From assembly GCA_002067315.1 (NCBI GenBank), contig MVRA01000044.1, positions 1 through 64,000 of the forward strand: DNA of 64,000 bases. Direction: 5' to 3'. Each line of letters starts with the position of its first letter. Within the stretch, counting starts at the first letter, position 1. Positions 16,497-24,070 of the stretch are shown here, one piece after another. Made by a program: the position numbers and the translations under genes. This DNA comes from Methanocella sp. PtaU1.Bin125. Lineage in GTDB: Archaea > Halobacteriota > Methanocellia > Methanocellales > Methanocellaceae. Below the pieces are notes generated by a model. It was given only the letters and a program-made list of their open reading frames with translations, ran no database searches and was not told the origin of the DNA.

Positions 16497-17210
16497 ATGC
16501 GATTCGCGAAAGACATCGGCGCTAACGCTTACAGGCTGACCGCCCTGCTGGCCGTGACGGCGGCGGCGGTCGCGGTATCGGGATGCATCTGCTGCTGCGG
16601 GCTCGACGGGTACTTCAGCAAGATGAAAGGGCCGGTGACCGACATCGCGCCGCCCGGCGAGCTCTCCGTCGGCGGCAAGAGCTACACCCTGCAGTATTCT
16701 TACGATTACCTGAACCGGTCCGCGGCCAAGGCCGGCTTCCGGGCGTTCATCCCCCGGATCGGCTACAGCCCGGACATGTACGGCCGCAGCGTCGACCAGA
16801 TGATGGACGTCGGCGCCGTCGACCAGTACAAGTGGTTCGAGTACAACGACGCGAGCGGCAGGGCCGGCTTCGGCGGGTTCCTCGCGAAGGCCGGGAGCCC
16901 CTTCGTCGTGGACTCGGGCATCCACAGCCTGAACTCGATGCTCGGCGTCTCCATGGGCATCATCAACGACCCGTACCTGAACCAGGGCGGGGCCAGCAAC
17001 CTCACGAAGGCCGGGACCACGAAGGCCGGGGGCGGCGGCGACCTGTACCGCTTCACGGCCGACTATAACGGCACGGTCAGCGACTGTTACTTCGTGATGG
17101 GCCGGTACAGCAACATGTACGTGGCCGTGTACTCCTTCGAGTCGTTCGAAGTGGCTGAGAACGTCACGGAGCAGGCCGTGGCCTGGATCGATATGGCAGC
17201 GTCCAGCTAA
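16497..17210 (+). CDS. Predicted lipoprotein of unknown function
   Basis: The 237-residue protein has a signal segment ending in a lipobox (AAAVAVSGC) with a cluster of cysteines just after it (CICCCGLDGYF). The mature part is Gly- and Tyr-rich with several NG[ST]/N[A-Z][ST] sites (LNRS, NLT, NGT, NVT), and seems beta-rich. I recognise no family. It is divergent from the ASST gene, and both products appear to be surface-anchored, so they may share a process. Confidence 0.65.
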   Translation: MRFAKDIGANAYRLTALLAVTAAAVAVSGCICCCGLDGYFSKMKGPVTDIAPPGELSVGGKSYTLQYSYDYLNRSAAKAGFRAFIPRIGYSPDMYGRSVDQMMDVGAVDQYKWFEYNDASGRAGFGGFLAKAGSPFVVDSGIHSLNSMLGVSMGIINDPYLNQGGASNLTKAGTTKAGGGGDLYRFTADYNGTVSDCYFVMGRYSNMYVAVYSFESFEVAENVTEQAVAWIDMAASS

Positions 17211-17232
17211 AATGCCCATTTTAAACACTCTT

Positions 17233-17334
17233 GGCGCTCCTGGCGAGCGTGACCAGGGCGCATAGCCTATACAACAAGTGCGACGAAAGCCCGGTAAGGG
17301 CAATGCGACCACTGTCACGCTCGCCAAGAGCGCC
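17233..17334. repeat. Inverted repeat, 21-base arms (repeat family R2)
   Basis: Arms at 17233-17253 and 17314-17334 pair with one mismatch and enclose 60 bases. The right arm reads GTCACGCTCGCCAAGAGCG and continues into CAGGTAGCCAGGAGCGCC. A very similar stretch recurs in the opposite orientation at 58090-58140, and the core also recurs at 28400-28440. It lies in the gap between the lipoprotein and htrA-like genes. Confidence 0.75.
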
Positions 17335-17417
17335 AGGTAGCCAGGAGCGCCATGATTAACTATGAATCGCTCGTTGTTCAATTGTAACTCTTTATTACCC
17401 TTGAGGGCGTAATCATA

Positions 17418-17435
17418 GAAGGAGGCGTTACTATC
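17418..17435 (+). promoter_or_regulatory. Strong ribosome site followed by ATC, possible non-canonical start
   Basis: GAAGGAGG at 17418-17425 is followed seven bases later by ATC (17433-17435), in frame with the protease gene. No ATG, GTG or TTG lies in frame between the upstream stop at 17385 and the GTG at 17460, and that GTG has no ribosome site. Starting at the ATC would add nine residues reading (M)LPFDEDLLV. Confidence 0.5.
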
Positions 17436-17459
17436 CTACCCTTTGACGAAGATCTCCTC

Positions 17460-18383
17460 GTGAAGATCATCGAGAAAGCGAGCCCCAGCGTGGTGAACAT
17501 CAACACGGTCATGCTGATGCAGGACGCGTACATGAACGTCACGCCCCAGCAGGGCATGGGCTCGGGCATCATCATCGACCCGAAGGGGTTTATCCTGACG
17601 AACAACCACATCGCGGAGAACGCCCAGAGCATGATGGTGAGCATGTTCGACGGCACCAAGCTCGAGGGCAAGGTCGTGGGCACGGACCCCATGTCGGACG
17701 TGGCGGTGATCAAGGTGGACGCGGGCAAGAAGAAGCTGCCGGCGGCGACGCTCGGCGACTCGGACGGCATCCGGGTCGGGCATATCGCCGTCGCGATCGG
17801 GAACCCGTTCGGCTTCATGCTCCGGGGCCCGACGGTCACCGTCGGCGTCATCAGCGCGCTCAACCGCACCATCCAGGCGGATAAGGGCGTCTTCGAGAAC
17901 CTCATCCAGACCGACGCCCACATCAACCCGGGCAACAGCGGCGGCCCGCTGCTGAACAGGGACGGCGAGGTCATCGGCATGAACTCTGCCAACATCCCGT
18001 TCGCGCAGGGCATCGGCTTCTCCATCCCGATCAACCTGGCCATGCGCATCGCGAAAGAGCTGATCGAGCACGGCAAGGTCGTGCGCCCGTGGCTGGGCAT
18101 TCTCGGCGTCGGCATCAACAAGGAGCTGGCCGAGTACTACAACCTCAGCGCGAGCGAAGGCGTGCTGGTGACGCGGAGCTACGAGAACAGCCCGGCGGGC
18201 CAGCAGCGGATCACCGCGGGCGACATCATAATGAGCGTCGACGGGAAAAAGATAGCCGACATGTCGGAGCTGGCAGGCTATGTCAGGAAGAAGAAAGTGG
18301 GCGACGTGCTGACCCTCGCGGTCAAGCGGGGCAACATCGAGGGCAACGTGAAAGTCCGCCTGGCGGAAACTCCTGTATCATAA
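17460..18383 (+). CDS. HtrA/DegP-type serine protease, cytoplasmic
   Basis: The 307-residue protein is a trypsin-like HtrA protease followed by one PDZ domain. The catalytic residues are visible: histidine in LTNNHIAEN, aspartate in MSDVAVIKV, serine in NPGNSGGPLLN. The PDZ part (about 210-305) has VGINKELAEYYNLSASEGVL and GDIIMSVDGKKI. There is no signal peptide or membrane segment, unlike bacterial DegP, so it probably acts in the cytoplasm in protein quality control. The first canonical start is this GTG, but the real start may be an ATC at 17433. Confidence 0.88.
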   Translation: MKIIEKASPSVVNINTVMLMQDAYMNVTPQQGMGSGIIIDPKGFILTNNHIAENAQSMMVSMFDGTKLEGKVVGTDPMSDVAVIKVDAGKKKLPAATLGDSDGIRVGHIAVAIGNPFGFMLRGPTVTVGVISALNRTIQADKGVFENLIQTDAHINPGNSGGPLLNRDGEVIGMNSANIPFAQGIGFSIPINLAMRIAKELIEHGKVVRPWLGILGVGINKELAEYYNLSASEGVLVTRSYENSPAGQQRITAGDIIMSVDGKKIADMSELAGYVRKKKVGDVLTLAVKRGNIEGNVKVRLAETPVS

Positions 18384-18598
18384 GGCGCCTGGCCACGGCT
18401 GCTTTTTCCCTGCCACACAGGCAATCTCTGTATGGCGCCAGGCCGGCTTGTTCGGGTGGCGACACGATCCCGCACTGCCACAGGCTCTTTTTTTATCGCA
18501 CCCGGATAGCGACAGGTCACATCGCCGTACCGATGTCAGCCGGTTATAATCGATCCCCTGGTCTCATGCGGCTATCCGGCCGGGCAATTTGTAGAAAG

Positions 18599-18630
18599 AT
18601 TTATATACAATAGCTAGGAAGTATGTTTCT
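18599..18630 (+). promoter_or_regulatory. amt-glnK promoter with NrpR-like operator
   Basis: A TATA box (ATTTATATAC, 18599-18608) is followed at 18617-18630 by GGAA-GTATGT-TTCT. The methanogen nitrogen repressor NrpR binds GGAA-N6-TTCC in Methanococcus, so this is one mismatch from consensus. The site covers the expected transcription start, a position suited to repression when nitrogen is plentiful. It lies 34 bases before the amt start. Confidence 0.6.
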
Positions 18631-18663
18631 GACTGCTCCAATGGTTGAGGGGCAGGTGATTAT

Positions 18664-20148
18664 ATGAAAGTGCCGAAGGTAGTATTTATTATAATTATGG
18701 CATGCGTAATTTTATTGCTGGGTCAGCCCGCGCTTGCACAGAGTGAAGTGACCCTCGAGTCGGTCGATGAAGGCGTACAGACAGCGATCACGGGCGTGAA
18801 TTTTGTCTGGGTCCTCGTCTGCGGTTTCCTGGTGATGCTCATGCAGCTGGGGTTCGCCATGCTCGAAGGCGGCCTGACGAGGGCAAAAAATAACGCCAAC
18901 ATCATGATGAAGAACCTGATGGATTTCGGCGCGGGCTCGCTCGCGTACTGGGCCGTCGGCTTCGCCCTCATGATGGGCACGTCGACCGGCGCCATGCAGC
19001 TGATCGCCGGTACCGACGGGTTTTTCCTGCTGGGCGATACCTACAGCAGCCCGGACATGATTAAAATGTGGTTCTGGCAGATGGTGTTCTGCGCGACGGC
19101 GGCAACCATAGTGTCGGGTGCGATGGCGGAACGCACGAAGTTCAGCACTTACGTGATCGCCAGTATCGTGATCAGCGCCCTGATCTACCCTATATACGGG
19201 CACTGGGTGTGGGGCGGCGGCTGGCTCGCGACCGGCGAATTCATGGTGAGCCTGGCCAACAACGGCAACGGCTATGGCGCCATGGACTTCGCGGGGTCAG
19301 GCGTGGTGCACGCGGTCGGAGGGTTCGTGGCACTGGCCGGCGCCTGGCTCGTCGGGGCGCGCATCGGCAAGTATGGCCCCGGCGGAAAAGTAAACGCGAT
19401 CCCCGGCCACAGCATCCCGATGGCGATTTTCGGCGTGTTCATCCTCTGGTTCGGGTGGTTCGGGTTCAACCCCGGAAGCACCCTGGCAGGGACCGACACC
19501 CGGATAGCGCTGATCGCGGTGAACACTACGCTCGCTGCCGCCGCGGGCGGCATGAGCGCGATGTTCATCACCTGGTACCTGTACAGGAAACCGGACGTCG
19601 GCATGACGGGCAACGGAGTCGTCGCCGGGCTGGTGGCCATAACGGCACCCTGCGCTTTCGTAAGCCCGGCCGCGTCAGTGGCCATCGGCCTCATCGCCGG
19701 AGGACTGGTCATAGCGTCGGTATGGTTCTTCGATAATAAGCTGAAGATCGACGACCCGGTCGGCGCCATATCGGTACACGGGGCCAACGGCGTATTCGGC
19801 CTGCTGGCGCTCGGACTGTTCGCCGACGGGACGTACATGCAGGTCACGGGGCTGATCTTCGGCAACGCCGGGTTCTTCCTGGCGCAGATCATCAGCGCGA
19901 TCGTTGTGGCCCTGTGGGCGTTTGGCATCGGCGCGGTCATGTTCTATATATTGAAGAAGACAATCGGACTGAGAGTAAAGCCTGAAGAGGAGCTGGAAGG
20001 CCTCGACCTCAGCGAGCATGGTGTGACGGCATACCCGAACTTCGTGACGACGGACGGCGCATTCGGGACGGCCGGGCCTTCGATGCATAAGACGGGGGCC
20101 GAAAAAGAGCCGATGAAAGCGATGCCGGCAATGGAAAAGGGGGCGTAG
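18664..20148 (+). CDS. amt: Ammonium transporter Amt
   Basis: The 494-residue protein is an Amt/Mep/Rh channel with a signal sequence and eleven membrane segments. Family motifs are present: TRAKNNANIMMKNLMDF, the FDAMDFAG-like region GAMDFAGSGVVHAVGGFVAL with the first pore histidine nearby, GWFGFNPGS, and ISVHGANGVFGLLALGLFA with the second pore histidine. It passes ammonium into the cell when this is scarce. It is followed after three bases by glnK, whose product binds and closes the channel. The promoter carries an NrpR-like site. The C-terminal tail (about 40 residues, ending MPAMEKGA) is long and methionine-rich. Confidence 0.95.
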   Translation: MKVPKVVFIIIMACVILLLGQPALAQSEVTLESVDEGVQTAITGVNFVWVLVCGFLVMLMQLGFAMLEGGLTRAKNNANIMMKNLMDFGAGSLAYWAVGFALMMGTSTGAMQLIAGTDGFFLLGDTYSSPDMIKMWFWQMVFCATAATIVSGAMAERTKFSTYVIASIVISALIYPIYGHWVWGGGWLATGEFMVSLANNGNGYGAMDFAGSGVVHAVGGFVALAGAWLVGARIGKYGPGGKVNAIPGHSIPMAIFGVFILWFGWFGFNPGSTLAGTDTRIALIAVNTTLAAAAGGMSAMFITWYLYRKPDVGMTGNGVVAGLVAITAPCAFVSPAASVAIGLIAGGLVIASVWFFDNKLKIDDPVGAISVHGANGVFGLLALGLFADGTYMQVTGLIFGNAGFFLAQIISAIVVALWAFGIGAVMFYILKKTIGLRVKPEEELEGLDLSEHGVTAYPNFVTTDGAFGTAGPSMHKTGAEKEPMKAMPAMEKGA

Positions 20149-20151
20149 GAC

Positions 20152-20490
20152 ATGAAGAAAGTGGAGGCTATTATCAAGCCCGTAAAGTTCGAGGACGTGA
20201 AAAGAGCGCTCGAGGAAGCTGGCTTTACCAGCATGACCGTAACGGAGGTCAAGGGTAGAGGAATGCAAAAGGGTATTACCCAGCAATGGAGAGGACAGGA
20301 GTACCGGGTGGACATGATCAGCAAGATCAAGATCGAGCTCGTCGTCGAGGACGGCATGGCTGACAAAGCCGTATCCGCCATCATCGATAATGCCCGTACC
20401 GGCAGTATCGGCGACGGCAAGATCTTCGTCACGCCGGTGGAGAGCGTCATCCGCATCCGCACGGGGGAGAGGGACGGGAAAGCCCTGTAG
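20152..20490 (+). CDS. glnK: Nitrogen regulatory protein PII (GlnK)
   Basis: The 112-residue protein is a PII signal protein. It begins MKKVEAIIKPVKFEDVKRAL and has the T-loop region GRGMQKGITQQWRGQEYRVD with the tyrosine at the usual modification position, and the C-terminal signature GSIGDGKIFVTPVESVIRIR. It senses 2-oxoglutarate and ATP/ADP and blocks Amt when nitrogen is sufficient. The gene lies three bases after amt, so both are co-transcribed. Confidence 0.96.
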   Translation: MKKVEAIIKPVKFEDVKRALEEAGFTSMTVTEVKGRGMQKGITQQWRGQEYRVDMISKIKIELVVEDGMADKAVSAIIDNARTGSIGDGKIFVTPVESVIRIRTGERDGKAL

Positions 20491-20511
20491 AGGGCTCCCT
20501 TTTTGTTTTTT
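20481..20511 (+). terminator. Terminator of amt-glnK
   Basis: The stem AGCCCT/AGGGCT (20481-20496) spans the glnK stop codon and is followed by two runs of T (CCCTTTTTGTTTTTTC). Confidence 0.6.
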
Positions 20512-20599
20512 CCCGGCGCCAGATCAATTTTTGCCGGGTTTCAACATGTATCACCAGGTTGTGCGGCCAGATGAACAAGGCAGCGATGGCCGCATGACA

Positions 20600-20790
20600 A
20601 ACCTTTTTCAGCTTGAGTCACGGATGTAACGGGAATTACTGCCCTTACGGTTATCGCGGCAGCGATGGTCCCGCTGTAAAGGTACCCGGGACAGAGTCAT
20701 CGACGTGTGCAGAACCGGGCCGACACCGGTCCGCGTGAGATCGGACAGGCCCCGTCATCGCCGAACTGACATTGTTTTTCACAGGTGGCA
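20600..20790 (+). other. Gene-free region with possible RNA structure
   Basis: No gene is visible between glnK and rubrerythrin (20491-20924). Within it GTCCCG (20668-20673) can pair with CGGGAC (20687-20692), further GC-rich segments around 20725-20760 can pair with one another, and the sequence ends in GTTTTTC near 20772. This could be a small RNA or a leader; I matched it to no known riboswitch. Confidence 0.3.
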
Positions 20791-20821
20791 CATCAGAGAC
20801 ATATCGCCCGTGGTGCAAACG

Positions 20822-20831
20822 CTTTTATAAT
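20822..20831 (+). promoter_or_regulatory. TATA box upstream of rubrerythrin
   Basis: CTTTTATAAT lies about 95 bases before the chosen rubrerythrin start. The longer open frame beginning at 20856 would be transcribed but its 23 extra residues do not resemble rubrerythrin. Confidence 0.45.
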
Positions 20832-20924
20832 CGTTCGTAACATATAGAACAATTAGTGAACGTCCGCCGCCAGGCCGCATCGCGGGCGCTGGCCAGCGCA
20901 CGTTATGTTGATGGTCGTGACATT

Positions 20925-21509
20925 ATGGAGAAGACTATTGAAAACCTGACGAAGGCGTTCATTGGCGAGAGCCAGGCGCGCAACAGGTATACCTTCTACG
21001 CCAGCACGGCGCGGAAGGAGGGCTACGAGCAGATCGCGTCGATCTTCCAGATCACCGCGGACAACGAGAACGAGCACGCCGAGTGGTTCTACAAGATGCT
21101 GAACGAGGCCATCGCGAAGAGCGGGAAGAATATTGACCCCGTGATTGTCGAGGCGGAGGCCCCGGTCTTGTGGAAGACGACCGCTGAGAACCTGAAAGCG
21201 GCAATCCACGGCGAGCACATGGAGAACTCGGTCCTTTACCCGGCGTTCGCGGAACAGGCGCAGAAGGACGGCTTCCCGGAGTTCGCGGCGCGGATCAGGG
21301 CCATCGGAGTCTCGGAGCTGCACCACGAGGGACGGTACAAGGCCCTGCTCAAGCACCTCGACGACGGCACGCTCTTCCGGAGGGGCAAGAAGGTCCAGTG
21401 GATGTGCCGGAAGTGCGGCTACATACACATCGGCGAAGAGCCGCCGGTAAAGTGCCCGTCGTGCGATCACGATCGCTCCTATTACCAGGTCAGATGTGAA
21501 ACATATTGA
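20925..21509 (+). CDS. rbr: Rubrerythrin
   Basis: The 194-residue protein has a ferritin-like di-iron four-helix domain (residues 1-145; ligands in [23 protein letters not shown] and [12 protein letters not shown]) and a C-terminal rubredoxin domain with Cys pairs ([10 protein letters not shown] and [13 protein letters not shown]). It reduces hydrogen peroxide in anaerobes. I chose the ATG at 20925 ([12 protein letters not shown]), which matches family starts; a frame from 20856 adds 23 unlike residues. Its TGA stop lies within the ribosome site of the superoxide reductase gene. Confidence 0.94.
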   Translation: MEKTIENLTKAFIGESQARNRYTFYASTARKEGYEQIASIFQITADNENEHAEWFYKMLNEAIAKSGKNIDPVIVEAEAPVLWKTTAENLKAAIHGEHMENSVLYPAFAEQAQKDGFPEFAARIRAIGVSELHHEGRYKALLKHLDDGTLFRRGKKVQWMCRKCGYIHIGEEPPVKCPSCDHDRSYYQVRCETY

Positions 21510-21897
21510 GGAGGCAACGAACATAACAGAGCTGAACCAGATCTACAAGTGTGCCGTATGCGGCAACGTGGTTGAGGTCGTCCACCCGGGCGGGGGCAAG
21601 CTGGTCTGCTGCGACCAGCCGATGGGCCTGCTGAAGGAGAACTCGGTGGACGCGAGCAAGGAGAAGCACGTCCCGGTCGTCACGCAGACGGCGACCGGTA
21701 CCCTGATCAAAGTGGGCGCGGCGCCCCACCCGATGGAGGAAAAGCACTACATCGAGTTCCTCGAGCTAATCGCTGACGGCCGCGTCTGCCGGAAGTTCCT
21801 GAAGCCGGGCGAGAAGCCGGAGTTCGAGTTCAGCAGCAAGCCTGCGCAGTATACGGCGAGGGCATACTGTAACCTTCATGGCCTCTGGAAGTCGTAA
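21496..21897 (+). CDS. dfx: Superoxide reductase (desulfoferrodoxin)
   Basis: The 133-residue protein has the N-terminal desulforedoxin centre ([18 protein letters not shown] then LVCCDQPM) and the catalytic iron site with [18 protein letters not shown] and the final CNLHGLW, giving the four histidines, one cysteine and the glutamate of the active centre. It reduces superoxide to peroxide, which rubrerythrin, encoded just upstream with overlap, then removes. The start is uncertain: GTG at 21496 or ATA at 21523. The two genes form one oxidative-defence operon. Confidence 0.94.
   Translation: MKHIEEATNITELNQIYKCAVCGNVVEVVHPGGGKLVCCDQPMGLLKENSVDASKEKHVPVVTQTATGTLIKVGAAPHPMEEKHYIEFLELIADGRVCRKFLKPGEKPEFEFSSKPAQYTARAYCNLHGLWKS
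21508..21525 (+). promoter_or_regulatory. Strong ribosome site followed by ATA, possible non-canonical start
   Basis: GAGGAGG at 21508-21514 is followed eight bases later by ATA (21523-21525) in frame with superoxide reductase. Translation from ATA would give (M)TELNQIYKC, the usual start of this family. The only canonical start is a GTG at 21496 that lies before the ribosome site. Confidence 0.5.
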
Positions 21898-21999
21898 AAA
21901 AGCTTCCTGAGTGATTTTTCTTTTATAATTTTCGTTTTTAACTGTACATTATTGCGATAACAAGGCTACTGTGCCCATGGCTAGCATGCGTGTGTCCAC

Positions 22000-22010
22000 A
22001 AAATATAAAT
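22000..22010 (+). promoter_or_regulatory. TATA box of the SpeD-like gene
   Basis: AAAATATAAAT lies 28-38 bases before the ATG at 22038, so the transcript would have almost no leader. It also shows that a longer frame from 21990 is not the true start. Confidence 0.55.
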
Positions 22011-22037
22011 ACACAACCGTATAAATCAGCCAATCCA

Positions 22038-22481
22038 ATGAACTGTAGATTTTCTCCGACGGGGCAGGCATGGGGTTTACTGGTAAGTCTCGACCTCTAT
22101 GGCTGCAATGGCAAAGTAAATGACGGCAAGGCGATCAAAAATTATGTCACCACGCTCTGTGATGACGTCATCCACATGAAGCGCTACGGCGACTGTCATC
22201 TGGAGCTCTTCGGCGAGGCAGGTACGCCCCTTGCGGGTTACTCGATGTTCCAGTTCATCGAGACGAGCTGTGTCAGCGGCCACTTCTCGGAATCGGACCA
22301 CTCGGCATATATCGATGTCTTCTCGTGTGCCGACTTCGACCCGGAGGCCGTGAAGGAATACACGATGGAATTCTTCGGTGCCGAGCGCGCCAACATGACC
22401 GTCACGCCCCGCCTGTACGACGAGAACGTCCGCGGCGGCAAGGTGCCCGAAAAGGTCACCGTCAAGAAGGCAAAGGCTTAA
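22038..22481 (+). CDS. S-adenosylmethionine decarboxylase-like protein
   Basis: The 147-residue protein resembles the pyruvoyl-dependent AdoMet decarboxylase (SpeD/SpeH) fold. It starts MNCRFSPTGQAWGLLVSLDL, contains YGDCHLELFGEAGTPLAGYS, and the later SAYIDVFSC strand. In classical enzymes the self-cleavage site reads ES followed by H.(S/T)IHTWPE. Here the region is IETSCVSGHFSE, so either the serine is replaced by threonine or the site is shifted by one residue. Relatives of SpeD have been described that act on arginine or ornithine, so the substrate is open. It stands alone with its own TATA box. Confidence 0.75.
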   Translation: MNCRFSPTGQAWGLLVSLDLYGCNGKVNDGKAIKNYVTTLCDDVIHMKRYGDCHLELFGEAGTPLAGYSMFQFIETSCVSGHFSESDHSAYIDVFSCADFDPEAVKEYTMEFFGAERANMTVTPRLYDENVRGGKVPEKVTVKKAKA

Positions 22482-22641
22482 AGCGCTTTCCTCTTTTTAA
22501 CATTTTCCGCCAGGCTGTAACGATAGCTGTGCCTGTGGCGGCGGTATTTCACAGACGGCCCGCATAGCCACAGGCAATCACGTTACGGGCAAGAGTTTAT
22601 ACTTCCGCCGGCCATTTACTCTGTATTGGAGTGGCAGGTCT

Positions 22642-23613
22642 ATGGTGAGGCTTTTATCCGGTAACGACGTGGCCGCATCGGTCACGATGGACGAGATCGT
22701 GACGGCGGTCGAGCACGTGTTCGGGGAATACGCGGCAGGCGATGTGGTCATGCCGTCGAAGATCTATCTGGACATCGCCGGGCATGGCGATTTCCGGGCG
22801 ATGCCCGCCTACGTGCCGTCCATCGGTACCGCGGGCATCAAGTGGGTGAACGTGCACCCGGAAAACCCGGCACATGGTTTGCCCACGGTCATGGCGACCA
22901 TCCTGTTGAACGACCCTGCGACCGGTTCTCCGATCGCCATCATGGACGGCACGTACGTCACTGACATGCGCACCGGGGCGGCCGGAGGCGTCGCGGCGAA
23001 GCACCTGGCGAAGAGCGCCCATACAGTAGGCCTGATCGGCAGCGGCCGCCAGGCGTGGACCCAGATGCTGGCATACCGCGCGGTGTTCGGCGACCGGATA
23101 CGGCTGGTCAAAATCTACAGCCGGCGGCTCGAGCACTCCGAGGCGCTGGCCCGCAAGATCGAGATGCTGCTGGGGTATATCGTCAAGCCCTGCCGCACCC
23201 CTGAGGAGGCGTGCGAAGCCGACATCATCGCGACCACTACCCCCGCCCGCGAGCCTATCCTGCGGCCTGAATGGGTCAGGCCTGGCACCCACATCAACGC
23301 CATAGGGGCCGATGCGCCGGGCAAGCAGGAGCTGTTCACGGAGCTCACGCTGAAGGCGCGGGTCTTTGTCGACTCGATCGAGCAGGCGTCGCACTCCGGG
23401 GAGATCAACATCCCGTGGGCCCGGGGCCTGATGAACGAAAAGATGCTGGCCGGCACCATCGGCCAGGTCATCAATGGCACGGTCCCGGGCCGCCAGGGCG
23501 ACGAGATCACGGTTTTCGACTCGACCGGCCTCAGCATCCAGGACATGGCCGTGGCGCATATCGTCTACGACCGGGCGATGAAGACCGGCCGGGGTACGGA
23601 GTTCGAATTCTGA
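22642..23613 (+). CDS. Ornithine cyclodeaminase / alanine dehydrogenase family
   Basis: The 323-residue protein belongs to the ornithine cyclodeaminase/mu-crystallin family, which includes the archaeal alanine dehydrogenase. Visible features are the N-terminal substrate part with MPSKIYLDI and GIKWVNVHPENP, the central SPIAIMDGTYVTDMRTGAAG, and the NAD-binding loop VGLIGSGRQAWTQM. Later it has ADIIATTTPAREPIL and INAIGADAPGKQEL. It may make alanine from pyruvate and ammonia, or proline from ornithine; sequence alone does not separate these. A TATA-like GTTTATAC lies at 22595-22602. Confidence 0.88.
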   Translation: MVRLLSGNDVAASVTMDEIVTAVEHVFGEYAAGDVVMPSKIYLDIAGHGDFRAMPAYVPSIGTAGIKWVNVHPENPAHGLPTVMATILLNDPATGSPIAIMDGTYVTDMRTGAAGGVAAKHLAKSAHTVGLIGSGRQAWTQMLAYRAVFGDRIRLVKIYSRRLEHSEALARKIEMLLGYIVKPCRTPEEACEADIIATTTPAREPILRPEWVRPGTHINAIGADAPGKQELFTELTLKARVFVDSIEQASHSGEINIPWARGLMNEKMLAGTIGQVINGTVPGRQGDEITVFDSTGLSIQDMAVAHIVYDRAMKTGRGTEFEF

Positions 23614-23671
23614 AGCTCTAAAGGCCATACAATAAAAGTTTTACGCATGCGTTGAATGATACCTCGCAGGT

Positions 23672-24016
23672 AGTCGATCGATGACCGGGGCCGTGGTCAG
23701 GTAGAGATAGTGAAAAAAGGATGATCTCCCCCCATCGTATCGTCAATCAGTGTAGCGCCGCGCGCCCGGGGTGGGAGGGCGGGTAGTACGAATGGCCCGC
23801 CGAAGGCGGCAAACGACACGACCCTGCGCGCAAATCCGACACGTTTCCCTGGAGTCGGTCGATGACCGGGATTTTTATCAGGTATCAACGATGAAAAACG
23901 AGCAGGGCCGTCGTCGCATGTCCGGCCAGAACATTCGCACGCGCGCGAGCGGCCGCCCCGGCTCATAAACCCGCCAGAGCCCGCTAACGACAGCCGCAAT
24001 TGCCGTAATGCCCGAC
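23672..24016. repeat. Dispersed intergenic repeat R1, copy A
   Basis: The gap 23614-24070 has no credible gene. It shares long stretches with 55890-56112, including GGCGGGTAGTACGA, TGGCCCGCCGAAGGCGGCAA and ACGCGCGCGAGCGGC, and with 37418-37620, including TATCAACGATGAAAAAC. It also contains an internal duplication of a GTCGATGACCGG..TCAGGTA segment (23673-23718 and 23853-23900). Confidence 0.75.
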
Positions 24017-24070
24017 ATATGAGACCGCAGAGGATCTGATGCAACAGGTGCTGGAACAAAGCCCTATTCA

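Noticed and set aside
16482-17381. Minus-strand 299-residue frame opposite the lipoprotein
   Set aside because: It has no signal, motif or ribosome site, while the plus strand has a clear lipobox protein.
20600-20790. Cobalamin or SAM riboswitch
   Set aside because: The conserved core words of these riboswitches are absent and the downstream gene is rubrerythrin.
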